Positions 24,005 to 39,543 of a stretch of 64,000 bases of DNA are shown one piece after another. Every line of letters starts with the position of its first letter. Position 1 is the stretch's first letter. Location: assembly GCA_029204225.1 (NCBI GenBank), contig CM055113.1, forward strand, positions 19,103,413-19,167,412, in the 5' to 3' direction. The translations under genes were made by a program, and so were the position numbers. The notes below the pieces were generated by a model that saw only the letters and a list, made by a program, of their open reading frames with translations, searched no databases and was not told where the DNA came from. This DNA is from Diphasiastrum complanatum. Its lineage: Eukaryota > Streptophyta > Lycopodiopsida > Lycopodiales > Lycopodiaceae.

Positions 24005-25147
24005 CAGACATTAGTCATAGTAGCGCTTCACCCTTGAACCATTTACTCGAGTGTCAAGTAAATGTCCTTGGAGATCAGCTAACTAAAATGATCCATTATT
24101 AAAAAAAACTTCTATAACTTTATACGGTCCCATTCATCTGGTATGTAATTTTCCAGGAAACAACATGTGTCTGTTATCATAGAGAAGCACATAGTCCCCT
24201 TGTTTAATTTTTATTTTCTTAATAGATTGGTCAAAAATTTATTTATTTTTACTCTGAACTTGTTCAGTCTCGATTAATGAAAGACGACGATCCTCTTCCA
24301 GTTGCGTCAAAGAAATCATCCGCTCCCGGAGACTATCGTGTTCATCCATTCGCTCTTCATTACTAATGTGAAACGTCGGAACTTCGAATTCTATTGGTAG
24401 TATGGGATGCATTCCATACACAAGATAGTATGGAGTCTGCCTAGTTGTAATCTTTTCAGCAGTTCTATATGCCCATAAGACATATGATAACTTCTGATCC
24501 CAATCAGAAGAATGTGTTTTTGTTACTTTATTCAAGATTTTACATAGAATTCCATTTGCCCGTTCCGTAAGCCCATTTGCTTTTGGATTATATGGAGTGG
24601 TTTGGCGATGTGTAATAGAAAAATATGACAACATGGCTTCAATGGTCTGATTAAGAAAATGGGTTTCCCTATCGCTAACGAGTTCTAAGGGACAACCATA
24701 TCGCGTGATAATGTTTTGGAATAAAAACTTTGCTACAGTCTTAGCATCGTTCTTAATTGTGGCTTTGGCCTCTACCATCTTGGTAGCATAGTCTGTGGCA
24801 ACGAGTATGTAACGATGACGAGTTTTATGCGTGGTCGGTTTGATAGGTCCTACAAAATCTATCCCCCACTTTTCAAAAGGTGCTAAGGGGAGAATTGGAG
24901 TAAGTGGCCAATGTGTTGCAAAGCTGGGTTTCCCCATCCTTTGGCATGCATCACATTTTTTGATGAAAATTTTAACATCTCTATAGACGGTAGGCCACCA
25001 ATATTTAGCATTAAAAAAAAATTTTGCAGTGTTTTTAAGAGCATAATGACCTCCCAAATCTTCCTCATGTAATGCACTTATTACAGCGATCGTCTCGGTT
25101 GGTTCTAAACATCGGCAGAGACTATCGTCAGCTCCTAATTTATACAA
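24005..25147 (-). pseudogene. Gypsy C: integrase
   Basis: On the minus strand from 25,147 the frame carries the integrase zinc region (HEEDLGGHYALKNT with H...H, then CDACQRMG) and core motifs KWGIDFVGPI, LVATDYATKMVEAKA, ELVSDRETHF and GLTERANGILCKIL, followed by the tail TPYYLVYGMHPILPIEFEVP. After a stop at 24,239 the C-terminal part continues (KIKQGDYVLLYD, LFPGKLHTR, MGPYKVIEVF, HLLDTRVNGSRVKRYY) with two further stops, to about 24,010. The integrase joins viral cDNA to host DNA. It is in the same frame as the RNase H upstream. No 3' LTR was found below 24,000. Confidence 0.88.
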
Positions 25148-25270
25148 TATACTATTTACAATCGTGTAAGGTCCTACCTTAGAAAGAAAAACAGTTTTTT
25201 GTTGTTTATTAAAATGTTTAGGATATATCTAGTCCTGTAAAAAGTTAATAACGTCCCTATAAATTGATAT

Positions 25271-26864
25271 TTATGATTGAATACTCATTATATGTTCATC
25301 TGAAAATTCATCAAAAATAGGTTCTAATTGGTTTTTTGTTTGGAGGCGGGATATGTAATCAGCATTTTGATGATCCTTGCCTCTTCTTAATTCTACTTCA
25401 TAATTAAACTCATCTAATAATAATACCCATCTAGCTATTCTACCCGAAAGATCAGGTTTATTCACTAAATGTTTTAATGCGTAGTGATCTACATGAAAAA
25501 CAAAAGGGTATCCTAAAAAGTAATGTCTAGATTTCTTTACTGAATAAATCATCCCTAATGCTTCTCGTTCTGTAGCGGAATAATTCTTTTCTGATGCAAC
25601 AAGTTGTCTTCCCGCATAGTGAATTGGATAATCTATATTTTGGTCATCTTTTTGACTAAGAACCACACCTATCGCAAACGATGATGTGTCTACATATACA
25701 TGGAACTTTTTAGCCCAATTTGGAGGTCTAACCCCAGTGGCTTCTGCTAATGACTGTTTCAATTGATCAAAAGCTTTCTGATGGTCTCCAATGGTACTCA
25801 ATAGATTTTTTTAGTAAACTTGTTAAAGGAGTTACTATTATAGCATAATCATTAATTATACTCCGATAGTAACCTACATGACCTAGAAAACGTCTAAGCT
25901 CTCTTAAATTGGTTGGTTCTAATAATTCTAAAATCATTTTTATTTTTTTGATGTCGGCTTGTATACCATCCTTCGAAATTTTATGTCCTAAAAGGATTCC
26001 TTCCCTCATCCCAAAGTAACACTTAGTTGGAGGCAGTTTAAGAGATGTCTCTTGACATCTTCTCAATGTTTTCTCTAATGCATCTAAATGGTTTTTAGTT
26101 GATGAATAGACACAAAAGTCATCCATAAAAATTTCGAAAAACTTTCTTAAATTTTTTTGAAAAATATTTGTCATCATACGTTGGAATGTGGCAGGTGCAT
26201 TACAAAGACCAAAGGGCATTCGCGTATATGCGTACGTCCCCCAATCAGTGGTGAAAGTTGTTTTGGATTTATCTTCCTCTTTTAAAAAAACTTGGTTATA
26301 ACTTGAGAATCCATCTAAAAAACTATAACGTTCATGACCAGCTACTTGGTCAAGAATGGTATTTGTGTACGGCAAAGGATGATAATCCTTTGTTGTAGTA
26401 GAATTTGGTTTCCTAAAATCTTGACAAACTCTAATCTTGTCCGTCTTCTTCTTAGGTACTATAACTATTGATGATACCCACTCACTGCTTAGAACAGGAT
26501 ATATGACACCCGCTCTAAGAAATCTATCTAATTCGTCTTTGACTAATAAGGAGTACTTTGGATTCAATCTATATTGATGCTGTCTAACAAGTATTATTCC
26601 CTGAATGAGATGTTCGCCCCATTTAACTGGTATTCCTATTAAATCATCCATCGACCAAGCAAACACATTTTGGTATTTTTGCAGAAGTAATATATACTCT
26701 TCACGGTCTTGGTCCGATTGGTGTTTATATAGATTCAAAGTCTTACCTTTATTAATTTCCATTTCTACATAATCTGTTTTATCTACCATCCCCTCGGTCA
26801 GACTTGCTCTAGTTCCACCCAGAACTTCTCTTGACTCGGATTTCTTCTTCTTCATCAATATCAT
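25271..26864 (-). pseudogene. Gypsy C: reverse transcriptase and RNase H
   Basis: Two overlapping frames. 26,864-25,767 contains RT: ILVRQHQYRLNPKYSLLVKD, VPKKKTDKIRVCQDFRKPN, FLDGFSSYNQVFLKEEDKSK, MPFGLCNAPATFQRMM and the catalytic FMDDFCVYSS (MDD, as in some Athila/Tat-like elements), then LGHKISKDGIQADIKKI and LRRFLGHVGYYRSIINDY. After a frameshift near 25,790, RNase H follows (VYVDTSSFAIGVVLSQKDD, ATEREALGMIYSVKKSRHYF, HVDHYALKHLV, GRIARWVLLLDEFNYEVELR, DHQNADYISR). The break makes it non-functional. The lineage suggestion is inference from the RT and integrase motifs and the PBS type. Confidence 0.88.
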
Positions 26865-26907
26865 AGCATTCCATGAAATTGATCCATGACTCAGTAGGTC
26901 TAGCTAG

Positions 26908-27270
26908 CTACTCATCCCATCTCAAAAGGTGACCCCCTATTGGACTGGCTGTGAGAATCCCTGGAAAAAATATCTGTTTGGTAGACCAATTTATAATAGC
27001 ATCTGCTTGATAAAACCATGGTCTTCCAAATAATATCGAATAAGGTGGTGTATCTATTGGGTCTATGACAAGGAAATTCATAACAAACGTCTTTGTCTCT
27101 ATAATTACGTTAATACCTCTTAGCTCACCTACTGGTATACATTTAGTCGCGTCCGCTAAATGGATTTTGTGATAAGTGATAGGTTGTATCTGGTTCCCTA
27201 ATCCTAATTCTTTAACCATTGTTTTCGTTACTAGATTGATACTGGATCCTGAGTCTATTAGTGTCTCCAT
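26908..27270 (-). pseudogene. Gypsy C: second retropepsin-like protease domain
   Basis: The minus-strand frame begins METLIDSGSSINLVTKTMV, with the aspartic-protease triad DSG, then HLADATKCIPVGELRG, FLVIDPIDTPPYSILFGRPW and YQADAIINWSTKQI, the usual flap and ILGRPWL-type end of a plant gypsy protease. It lies directly C-terminal to another protease domain of the same type (27,298-27,897), in the same frame and separated only by a short stop-rich stretch. It would process gag-pol. RT follows in a shifted frame. Confidence 0.85.
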
Positions 27271-27297
27271 CTATCTACATATTCTACTCTATTACTG

Positions 27298-27897
27298 TTA
27301 TGCAGGTATACTTAGTGTGACTAACCTCTCCCCTTCTTCAGTCCTTACTGACTGAAGCCCTTCTTCCTCCGAAGTATAGCTCGAGGAAGATGTAGGTGTC
27401 TCGCCTTCATACTTATCTTTTTCCCATGATATGGAAATTCTTTTATGACTTTTTCCTGTCGGTGTCTCCATCTGGTCTCTGAAAGTAATCTCCTTTTTCT
27501 TCCAGTGGGTTATAACATCTGCCTGATAGAGCCATGGTCGTCCTAATAACACTTTATATGACGATTGTCTCGTAGTTTTCAATATTATAAAATCCATAAG
27601 AAACTTATGGTCTCCAAAATAAACTGTGACATAAGATAGTTCTCCTATTGGGGATTTTCTAGTTGCATCGGCTAACCTTAAATGTCTTAAAGTGGGTGCT
27701 ATTCTACGATGAATGCCTAGTTCATATGCCGTTTCTTCAATCATTATATTTACACTAGATCCGGAATCTATGGGTACATTATCTAAGATGCAGCCATTAA
27801 TTACTATCTGAATCTCTGGTTGGCCTTCATCACCGTAATTAACTAATCCTAAGTTGATTACTGGTAACTTTGCTTTTCTTCTCTTTTTATTTTGCAA
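27298..27897 (-). pseudogene. Gypsy C: first retropepsin-like protease domain
   Basis: From 27,897 the frame reads KLPVINLGLVNYGDEG, then CILDNVPIDSGSSVNIMIEE with DSG, HLRLADATRKSPIGEL, FLMDFIILKTTRQSSYKVLL and GRPWLYQADVITHWKKKE. The tail is Ser/Glu-rich (TPTSSSSYTSEEEGLQS). The order of motifs is the same as in the second domain, but the sequences differ widely, so the duplication, if that is what it is, is old. Four stops (TAA, TAA, TAG, TAG) lie between the two domains; all are of the type C-to-T or G-to-A change can make. Confidence 0.83.
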
Positions 27898-29272
27898 GAA
27901 TTGCTTAATTTCTTTCTAATAATATTGGTTATCGTCTAATAACTGTTTAAAGGTTATATTAGGCATTCTAAAAACAAGGTCTTCTACAATATTATAAGAG
28001 CGGTTTCTAAGTGGTGACAGATCTCTAGGTATCTCGCTACTTATAACTGGATCTGAAAATATCACTTTCTTAACTTGTCTAGTCTCTTCGTCTAAAAGCT
28101 TCTTAGCTTCTGAACTAATATCAACATCATAGTGTTTTCCATTAGACTTATCAAGACTTAATTCTTTATTACTAGGATTTTTTACTAACTGTTATGCGAA
28201 CTTCACTTTTTCTGTCGCGTTTTTCGCAGTTTTCGCAGTTTTTGCCTTAGTTTTCTTCTCACCTTTAAGTGTTAAAGAATTTTTACTACTTCTTGTAGTT
28301 ATTTTATTTATTTTTTCTCTAAATCTGGCCATTGATGCTCTTGATCTAATAATTCAGGCTCTGCTTCTATCCTCTGATCTATCATGTTAGTGTTAGTCTA
28401 AGATGGCCGAAGGTTGTCTTCCCTAGGTGAGTTTACAAACCTTGGTTTAGACCGTGGCTGTTGTGGCTGAGGACATTCAGCTGTGACATGCCCTTCGCCT
28501 TTACAGTTAGCACAGAGTGGCACATATCTTGCTTCTCCGGGGTTCAGGATAAGCAAACGAATAGTGACCCGGGGCTCCGCAATTTATAGCACGAACCCCT
28601 TACTCTGGTCGGTAATGGATTGGAATCTCGTGTTCAGCCCCTTCACAAAATGGTGTACTGTTGACCAGTACATTGTTTTGGTATCATAGTTTTTTGGTTA
28701 GTAGGAGTTGCAGTATAAGCTACCTCCTCATGATTATTAATCGGACAGAGGAATAGTTTCTATTCTGAATAATTAGTCTGTAAACTGGGACAATTGGTCT
28801 TAGAATGACCTTCCTTCCCACCAGCGGTACACCAAACATTGGCGTTAGGCTTCGCTTTCTTTCGCTTGGCTTTAACATCAGATATCTGGACTTTCAAGTC
28901 ACTCATTTCTCTTGTTAAAAGCTCGACACTTTTCCTTAATGGATCCATCTTTTTAGATGAACTTGGAGGATCTGAATCTAAACTTTGCTCAGACAAAGAT
29001 TCTAAACTTGGTTCAGAAGTAGAATCAGACAAATCTGATTCAGGTGAATCTGTAGAACTTGGTGTTTCAACGAATCTTTCCTCAAATGAATCTACAAATG
29101 TTGTAGTAGCGTGTAGAAGATCAATAAATGCTTCAGGTGTTAATCTTGCTATAAGTGGTGAATTTTGCAAATTCTGCAAATACAAATCTCTAGACTTCCT
29201 ATATGCTTCTAAACGTTGTGCACGCTCTAAACGCTTCTGTTCAATAGTTGTTTGAGAGTACGTTCTTGGCAT
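27898..29272 (-). pseudogene. Gypsy C: gag with two zinc knuckles
   Basis: Gag starts near 29,272 (MPRTYSQTTIEQKRLERAQR). It is rich in Ser, Asp and Glu at residues 70-105 and has a basic segment KAKRKKAKPN before a first knuckle CTAGGKEGHSKTNC, in which the second Cys is Gly. A second intact knuckle CANCKGEGHVTAEC lies at about 28,455-28,500. Between them, about 28,537-28,690, is an unrelated GC-richer insertion. The part from 28,440 to 27,900 is broken by stops. It is short for a gypsy gag, and no large capsid domain is evident. Confidence 0.7.
28537..28690 (+). other. Short insertion inside gypsy C gag
   Basis: About 150 bases, more GC-rich than the flanks, interrupt the gag frame between the two knuckles. 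On the plus strand the insertion ends TTTTGGTATCATAG, like a decayed Met-type PBS. A short solo LTR or TRIM-derived insertion is possible; its boundaries are approximate. Confidence 0.4.
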
Positions 29273-29337
29273 GCATTACATGAGAAAGATTTGTAGATGT
29301 AATACACTCAAAAATATTGCAAAAGGTGAAATTCATC

Positions 29338-29355
29338 TCTCCGGCAACGGCGCCA
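29338..29355 (-). promoter_or_regulatory. Gypsy C primer-binding site (TGGCGCCGTTGCCGG type)
   Basis: On the minus strand this reads TGGCGCCGTTGCCGGAGA, the PBS form known from plant Tat/Athila-like gypsy elements and generally attributed to tRNA-Asp. It differs from the Met-type sites elsewhere in the window and lies 5 bases from the LTR at 29,361. Confidence 0.85.
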
Positions 29356-29360
29356 AATTA

Positions 29361-30356
29361 TGTGGTGGCCTAGTCGTTATAGATTTTCACAAAAATGATG
29401 AATTATGTAGTATAAAAGGTTTGATCGTTCCCCAAGAGAGTGAATAATCTCATCTTTTGCATGGTAAATGTATATATGATGATAAACGGACTGGTATGTA
29501 TAAAATTCACAACGAATACTACAGCGACATAACTGGTTGTCCAAAGATATTTGGGTAAATTGTCATCTAGGAACACCAATGATGAAATGTTTTGGTCAAG
29601 GTCTTTATCTTTCAGGCTCTTCAGGCATCAAGGAAACAGTCAGAACTGACAGCAACTAGCAATTAAATTTAGTAAGCAGAATCACATTAGCTAAAGATTC
29701 TTCTTAATCAAACATAGAGAATTAGTCTTTATCGCAGAAAGCAAACAAAACAGAGCCTCCAACAATCCCGTTATTTGAACACATAGCTCATTCAGAAATG
29801 AAAGAAGGTCTGCTAAGAAATGATGCTTAACAGCTTCGGCTAATACCCTGCACAGATTAGTCAGAATTGTCACTTGCTGGTGTCACCTGAAAATCCATGT
29901 TAGAGTAACTGAAATTCGGTATAATATAAGAAATGTGTGTGACGCAAACAGAACAGTATCACAATCATCCACAGATCATATAGAGTGTGTTCGCACATAT
30001 GATAAGGAGTAATTTTGTGAAAGATAGCAGAAAGAAAAGAATGCTCAAGCTATAGGAACTCGCTCTTCTCTCTATTGATACTCAGCTCTGCGTAGAAATG
30101 CGTCAGTACAATGGCACGAAGTGTCGACCTTATAGGAACGATCACTGGCCTCAATTTCGTTTACGAACCGTTAAATGTCGGTTCTGGACTTCTATTGCGT
30201 CTCTTTAGAACGTTGCAACTTCTACTTCTACTTACAAAGTGCAAAATAGGCCTTTACATGTATTTAGGCACTATAGCACATTTTATGTACATGGAAATTG
30301 AAAATTTTTACAATATAAGACATAACTCTGATAATGTGAAATCATAAATCTCCACA
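29361..30356 (-). repeat. Gypsy C 5' LTR (about 996 bp)
   Basis: On the minus strand it runs from TGTGGAGATTTATGATTTCA to ACTAGGCCACCACA, so the termini are TGTGG...CCACA. The inner end is fixed by the PBS. The outer end is chosen from the matching inverted terminus; the adjoining bases are GTAAA. The 3' LTR counterpart was not found near 24,000 or below. Confidence 0.7.
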
Positions 30357-34104
<3,748 letters not shown>

Positions 34105-34188
34105 TGGTATCCGAGCTCTTGTGTTTCAGGTTATGAAAGGATCAGCCATCTTTAGCAAAGATTTGGAGGAGATACCAATGCTAGAGCA
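34105..34188 (+). mobile_element. Internal region of the miniature element, with PBS
   Basis: Only 84 bases separate the two LTRs. The first 12 (TGGTATCCGAGC) are a Met-type PBS with one difference from the usual site. A purine-rich TTTGGAGGAGATA at about 34,162 is a possible polypurine tract. There is no coding capacity, as in TRIM elements, which depend on proteins of other elements. Confidence 0.75.
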
Positions 34189-34822
34189 TGTTAGATGTTT
34201 AGTCATATTTTGGTAAATTGTCAATAAGAGGCCAAAACTCATTTCAGACTTAGAGATAAACTTTTTGAAGTAATATTAGTTTAAAATACATTCGATAAAC
34301 ACTTTTTGAAAGTGTGGAAAAGTTGGTTGTCAAGTTTGAGAGAGATTCAAATTTGAAGTTTGAGTACATTGAATCTAGACCCAAAAATAGTAGGGTTTAC
34401 ATTTTGGAGGGAAAGCCAAGTGGCCAAATAGGGTTTGGACACTCTATAAGAGGATGCAACTCGTGGAGAGACACATATTCTCTGTTCTCTCTCTCATTTC
34501 ATCATTATACATGGTTCTCTTTGGGTTCTACTAGTCATTGGTGCAATATCTTGGTGATATCTTGCAATCTTGTGTGTAGAATGCTCATATATTGCTATTT
34601 TCGGTTTCACACATGTGAAATACAGTAGGGTACTGTTATTGTACGGAAAACAAATATATTTTATGTTTTTGTTCATTTTTGATCAGTATCTCTTAGAGTT
34701 TGCATCTCATTTTGTATGTAGATGCTGATTTTTCTACACTGGCAGGATTGTTGGTTTGCTCCTTATTGTAACCAAAGATCAGGGACATGGATTGGATCTT
34801 GAATGATCTGAAATCCCTCACA
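34189..34822 (+). repeat. LTR copy b of the miniature element
   Basis: Matches copy a from TTTAGTCATATTTTGGTAAA onward, with about 20 bases missing near its 5' end (TGTTAGATG instead of TGTGAGAGATTTC...). It ends CCCTCACA and is followed by ACACAC. The flanks of the pair are ACACA on both sides, compatible with a target duplication but uninformative within a CA run. Confidence 0.85.
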
Positions 34823-35081
34823 ACACACACACACACACACACACAAGGAGCACTCAATCTCTTGATTGCTCAAATGAAAGTTGAGAACACATTGGAAGAA
34901 GAAAAAACTCAGATTTTCCATTGAAGGATCTATGGATGAGATACATATGATGTTGAAAATTCGGGATACACACGTGGTCAAAGAAAGGTTCCTTCTCCGA
35001 TCTACCCTATCTTGGTCTCTCTTGCTTCAAGATCCACTATGACTAGTATGGACCTTCTCTTTGTTGTGGCTTCTTTATTAG

Positions 35082-35280
35082 TCACATCGTTTGAAGCCCC
35101 TCCCTCCCTTGCAATAGCCTTTGTGTAGCATATCGCATCTTCAGATTTTGAGGCTTGCCTTCCAAGGTCATTATCAATGGATCATAGAGCTTTGGCAAGC
35201 TGTCTATTATTGTGAAAATCAGTCGAATGCTATATAGCCCTATTCCAGCCCCCTCTATATTTCTTGCTATTTTGTTCATC
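35082..35280 (-). pseudogene. Copia gag fragment
   Basis: The minus strand encodes LIFTIIDSLPKLYDPLIMTL then EGKPQNLKMRYATQRLL, the gag segment typical of plant copia elements (UBN2-type: ...L.SLP..YD.L...L). The frame ends near 35,082. Sequence upstream on the same strand to 35,665 is open in places but unrecognised. No LTR of its own could be tied to it. Confidence 0.65.
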
Positions 35281-36579
35281 TTCTCTAGGTGGATGTGTTA
35301 GTGACTTTCTTTCCACCATTCTCATGTTCGCAAGTTGTCTCCTTAGAAAGAAAACATTGAAAATGCTCTTTGTCTCATACATGACTCCAGACATTTTTCT
35401 GACCTCCTCGTCTTGCCTCTTGATCTTGCTTTGTTATTATCATTCCTAATGCCAAACAGATGGTTGTCATTCTCTTTTTCTCCTTTGTTTGATGTGTCTC
35501 TAAAGTGTCGGCATCCCTTACTATTCCACCAATCCACACATCATCTTTTCCTCCAGTATCATCCTCATCTAGCACTTCAAAACCCCAAAAGTCTATTCCA
35601 TCAGACCTCTCGATGCTCCTTGAATCCACTACTCTAAAAGCTTCAAGCGCCATCCTTTCTATCATTGTTGTCTGTTGTGCTTATCTCTCTTTGTGTATCA
35701 AATTTCTAGCTATGGTGAATTGTCGCCAATCGCTTATTGCTCCAGATTCAGCTTTGAGCATGGGGCCCATCATACTTGTGTGGATCATAGGAGGGATGCA
35801 AGTAGAGTAAACCTATGAACATTGGCAAACAAGTGCACAAAGAACATCCAATAGTATTTATCATACACAAACTATAATAATACAAAAAAAAATTGTGATA
35901 TTTAATTATCTATTTGTTAATTTATGCAAAGGGTCAGGGGCACTTCAAGAAGTGTCTGTCACGCAAGTTACCCTACTCTAATACCAAGAAGACCCCCTAT
36001 TCACCTTGTGCTACACTACTCTCCCATGTCCTAACTAATCAAAACTCTATTGAATCTTGTTACTCTTTCATATCTTAACTCTTAAATTGAGCTCACGGTT
36101 TCACACCCTTCACATTTCAATTCTCAAATACATGAAAAATAACAGATGGCCTTTCCTAACTTGTATCTCACACTCATCCTAAGTGTTGTCTGATTCTGAG
36201 AATGACATAGAATATTCTAAAAAATGGCAAGAGGCTTTTGCAAGAAGCCCAAACACTACATAAATAAAGTTGAGAGTTGAAAGTATTAGAAATGAGCAAC
36301 CAGTTGGCATCCTGCATGTGTGAGTCCAACATTGGTCCTTAGGCTAATAAGTGCCATGGAGCACAATTATTACTTAAATGAACTTGGCTTTTGTAAAGTT
36401 CCTAAGTTAGGAAACACAACTTGCCCTCAAAAAACACAAAGGACATTGACGATCCTGATTGAACTTCAGTAGCCAATCAAAGTGACGGAGGCTCACTTCT
36501 CTATCTATAAAAGAGAGCCATTTTCTTTATATCAGGATCTCCTCATCTTCCTAATAAAACTCTGTCAGTTTCACCTTTG

Positions 36580-36621
<42 letters not shown>

Positions 36622-37460
36622 ATAATATCATGGAGTGATCATTAAGATCCATCAGTAGGCTTTCTTTCATTGTTCACCTCCCTTGAGAAGATCAACCTTT
36701 TGAGGAGAAGATCTAAATCCAAGGATGCCTACATAAGCATGAACAAATGAAACCAAGAAAAAGACTAAAAAGAGGAGAAGCATCAAAGATGAACAACCCA
36801 CAAATCTAGGCTATTCCCCAATTAGATCCTAAGCTAAGATTGACAACCTTAGCAATCCTAGATTTCAACTCCTATTTCGTCGTTTACCCTCTCCCCATTG
36901 GATCGAAGCATTGCTACACACGACTACTCACCCGGTTGGAGATCCAAAACCCCTTCTTTGCCCTCTAGATTTGACCGCTTAGGGAGGCACAGAAAGGGTC
37001 GAACACTAAGTTTCAATGTCCTCTTCGATAATCACCCTCAAACAACTCTCAATTTTCTCTAACAAGCCACAACACATAGTATAAAAAATCTAGCAACTTC
37101 CAACAACCTTACTTCTAGTTTCTTTTCCTTCGATATCCTTTGTTCAATAAATGAAGAATGTCTCGCCTCAAGAAAGGCTTTAAGTCTACAAGTATTTCAA
37201 ATCATATATCAACAATAATGATGCTAATCAACTTAAAGAATGCACACCATAATCCACACTCATGAGATAATCACAATATGAAGAGGAGGAGCAAAGTTCC
37301 ATTGCCACCACATTGAATTGTCTTACATGACAAATGAAACTACATAACATGTATAAGGGAAGCTCCTTAGATCCTGCTTACAAATCCTAAACACAAAGGA
37401 CAACACATTGTGGAGAAACCACTCAACCAAGTAGAAGCATCCAATCAATCTCTAGAAGCC
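35281..37460. other. No gene recognised; (TC)n microsatellite at about 36,580-36,618
   Basis: A CT-dinucleotide run of about 38 bases ends near 36,618. Just upstream are CTATAAAAGAG (36,503) and AATAAAA (36,556), which together resemble the R/U5 zone of a plus-strand LTR, but no borders were found. Confidence 0.45.
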
Positions 37461-38889
37461 TCACCCCCAAGCCAAGGAACAAGAAGCATGAATGTAGAGT
37501 GAGAGCCTGGCAATGAATAAAGTTGGATATGGAGAGTGGACATACTCTCTCTGGTATGCTTGTAAATCCTGGTGGAAGTCCATTGATATTGTCCAGCTAT
37601 AGGGTTGATGGATGATTGACCAATTGGGCGTATGGATGGTGATTTTGTCCATAGCCAATCCCAAATCTTTCCATTTATTCCTTCTCAGCATTGGCACATA
37701 ATAAGGATCGACCCGCAATTGGTGAGGGCTGGCAACGTAACTCCTAATTGATTCTGGAGTTTTCTCAATAACAGTAATTCTCCATGCCGGCTGCTCTCCC
37801 AATGCAGGTATTTTGTCCAATTCTTTGATGGCCTCTATCTTAGAGGTCTTAAACTTCAGAACCCAACCACCATGCGAGGACTCATGTGGATGTTGCTTTA
37901 AGAAATTCTGGATCTGGTCCTCGACACTGATGGGCCTTCTGAATAGAGGTATGGTCCTTGATGAGGATGGACCTGCTTGCATTGCCGATAAAATTGGCGG
38001 TTGTTCTAGTATTTCTGGAGCTCCCCCCTGGTCCATGTCCAAATCTAACCCTGTATCCATTGGTACATTTTCTTGGCACGTAGGGGAGAATCGCGGCATG
38101 ACCGGTATGGGGATTTGTGGTCCGACTTCCAATACCTGAGCGGCTACTTTTTTGTAGACGGTGATGGTTTCTTTAGCCTTTGCCAACTTGGTTGAAACTA
38201 CTCCTTTGAACCTGTCAAAGTGGCCCTGGAATCCCTGAAGGGCCACTTTGTATGTTTCCACTTTCTTAAACAAATACGCGATCTCCGTCGGTGTGACCGG
38301 ATGATTTGGTATTTGTGTGTGAAGATACGCTTCATGCTCAAGGGTGGTCGCATCCAATTCACCTTGAAGACGCGCGCGATCTCGCTCCGCCATCTGCAAT
38401 TGACCCTTCGGCAGTTGCACCTATTGTTTTGCATCCTGCACGGCCTTATCCACCTGATCCTGTGCGGTGATCAGGGCGTTTTGCAGAGAGCTGGCGTATT
38501 CTCCAGGTGATCAGCCTGTTGCTAGGCCAACTTCTTTTCAGCTTCAGACTTGTCTTCATGCTGCTTGGCAATCTTCAACTCTCGATCCAGCTGGACAATC
38601 TTCTGGCTGATCAGAGTGTTTTCGGATCCCATATTTGAAATTCTTTGCTCCATTTCTTTCTTCTTATCTAGTATAGACCGGATCACTTGCGCAAGGCTTG
38701 AAACCAAACTGAGAGCATCACCAAAATCTACTGTCGTGGAGGCGACAACAGCAGGAGGACCTGCTGGTACTGTCCTTGGTTGGCATGGAATAGGTGCCAG
38801 TACTTCTTCTTCTTCAAAAATATCTTCTTCCTCAAAACCCTTAAGCACGGTGGCGTCGAACTGCTTCGGTGATTTTACAGCTTGGTCGA
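37461..38889 (-). pseudogene. Coiled-coil, acidic ORF of unknown family next to LTR copy c
   Basis: The minus strand is open from within LTR copy c: QAVKSPKQFDATVLKGFEEE, then an acidic run EEEDIFEEEEV, a hydrophobic segment, and heptad-like helix KKKEMEQRISNMGSENTLI and IVQLDRELKIAKQHEDKSEA. Near 38,515 there is one frameshift, then EYASSLQNALITAQDQVDKA, a TAG, and QLQMAERDRARLQGELDATT onward to residues such as HPHESSHGGWVLKFKTSKIE and SWTISMDFHQDLQAYQ, ending at 37,461. Total about 460 codons. I do not recognise a family. A gag-like or ORF1-like coiled-coil protein, or a captured host gene piece, are both possible. The single stop and single shift suggest recent loss. Confidence 0.5.
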
Positions 38890-39543
38890 TATGAAGGATT
38901 TCAGATCATTCAAGATCCAATCCATGTCCCTGATCTTTGGTTACAATAAGGAGCAAACCAACAATCTTGCCAATGTAGAAAAAACAGCATCTACATACAA
39001 AATGAGATGCAAACTCTAAGAGATAATGATCAAACATGAACCAAAATATAAAATATGTTTTTTTCCTGTACAATTACAGTACCCTACTATATTTCACACG
39101 TGTGGAACCAAAAATAGCAATAAATGATCATTCTACACAAGGAATTGCAAGATATCACCAAGATAGTGCACCAATGAGTAGTAGAACCCAAAGAGAACCA
39201 TGTATAATGATGAAATGAGAGAGAGAAGAGAGAAAATGTGTCTCTCCATGAGCTACATCCTTTTATAGAGTTTTCAAACCTTATTTGGCCACTTGGCTTT
39301 CTCTCCAAAATGTAGACCCTACTATTTTTGGGTATGGATTCAATGTACTCAATGTTCAAATTTGAATCTCTCTCAAACTCGACTACCAACTATCCCACAC
39401 TTTCAAAAAGTGTTTATTGAATTTATTTTAAACTAATATAACTTCAAAAAGTTTATCTCTAAGTCTAAAATGAGTTTTGGCCTCTTATTGACAATTTACC
39501 AAAATATGACTAAACTAGACTAAACTAGTTGAAATCTCTCACA
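38890..39543 (-). repeat. LTR copy c (654 bp), inverted relative to copies a and b
   Basis: Same length as copy a and clearly homologous end to end. On the minus strand it starts TGTGAGAGATTTCAACTAG and ends CTTGAATGATCTGAAATCCT plus TCATA. The PBS that follows copy a is not present here; the coiled-coil ORF begins instead. No matching target duplication was seen (GTCGA against CTCTC). Confidence 0.83.

Noticed and set aside
39087-39389. Minus-strand 100-codon frame similar to those at 33.6 and 34.3 kb
   Set aside because: Same LTR sequence (copy c), not an independent gene.
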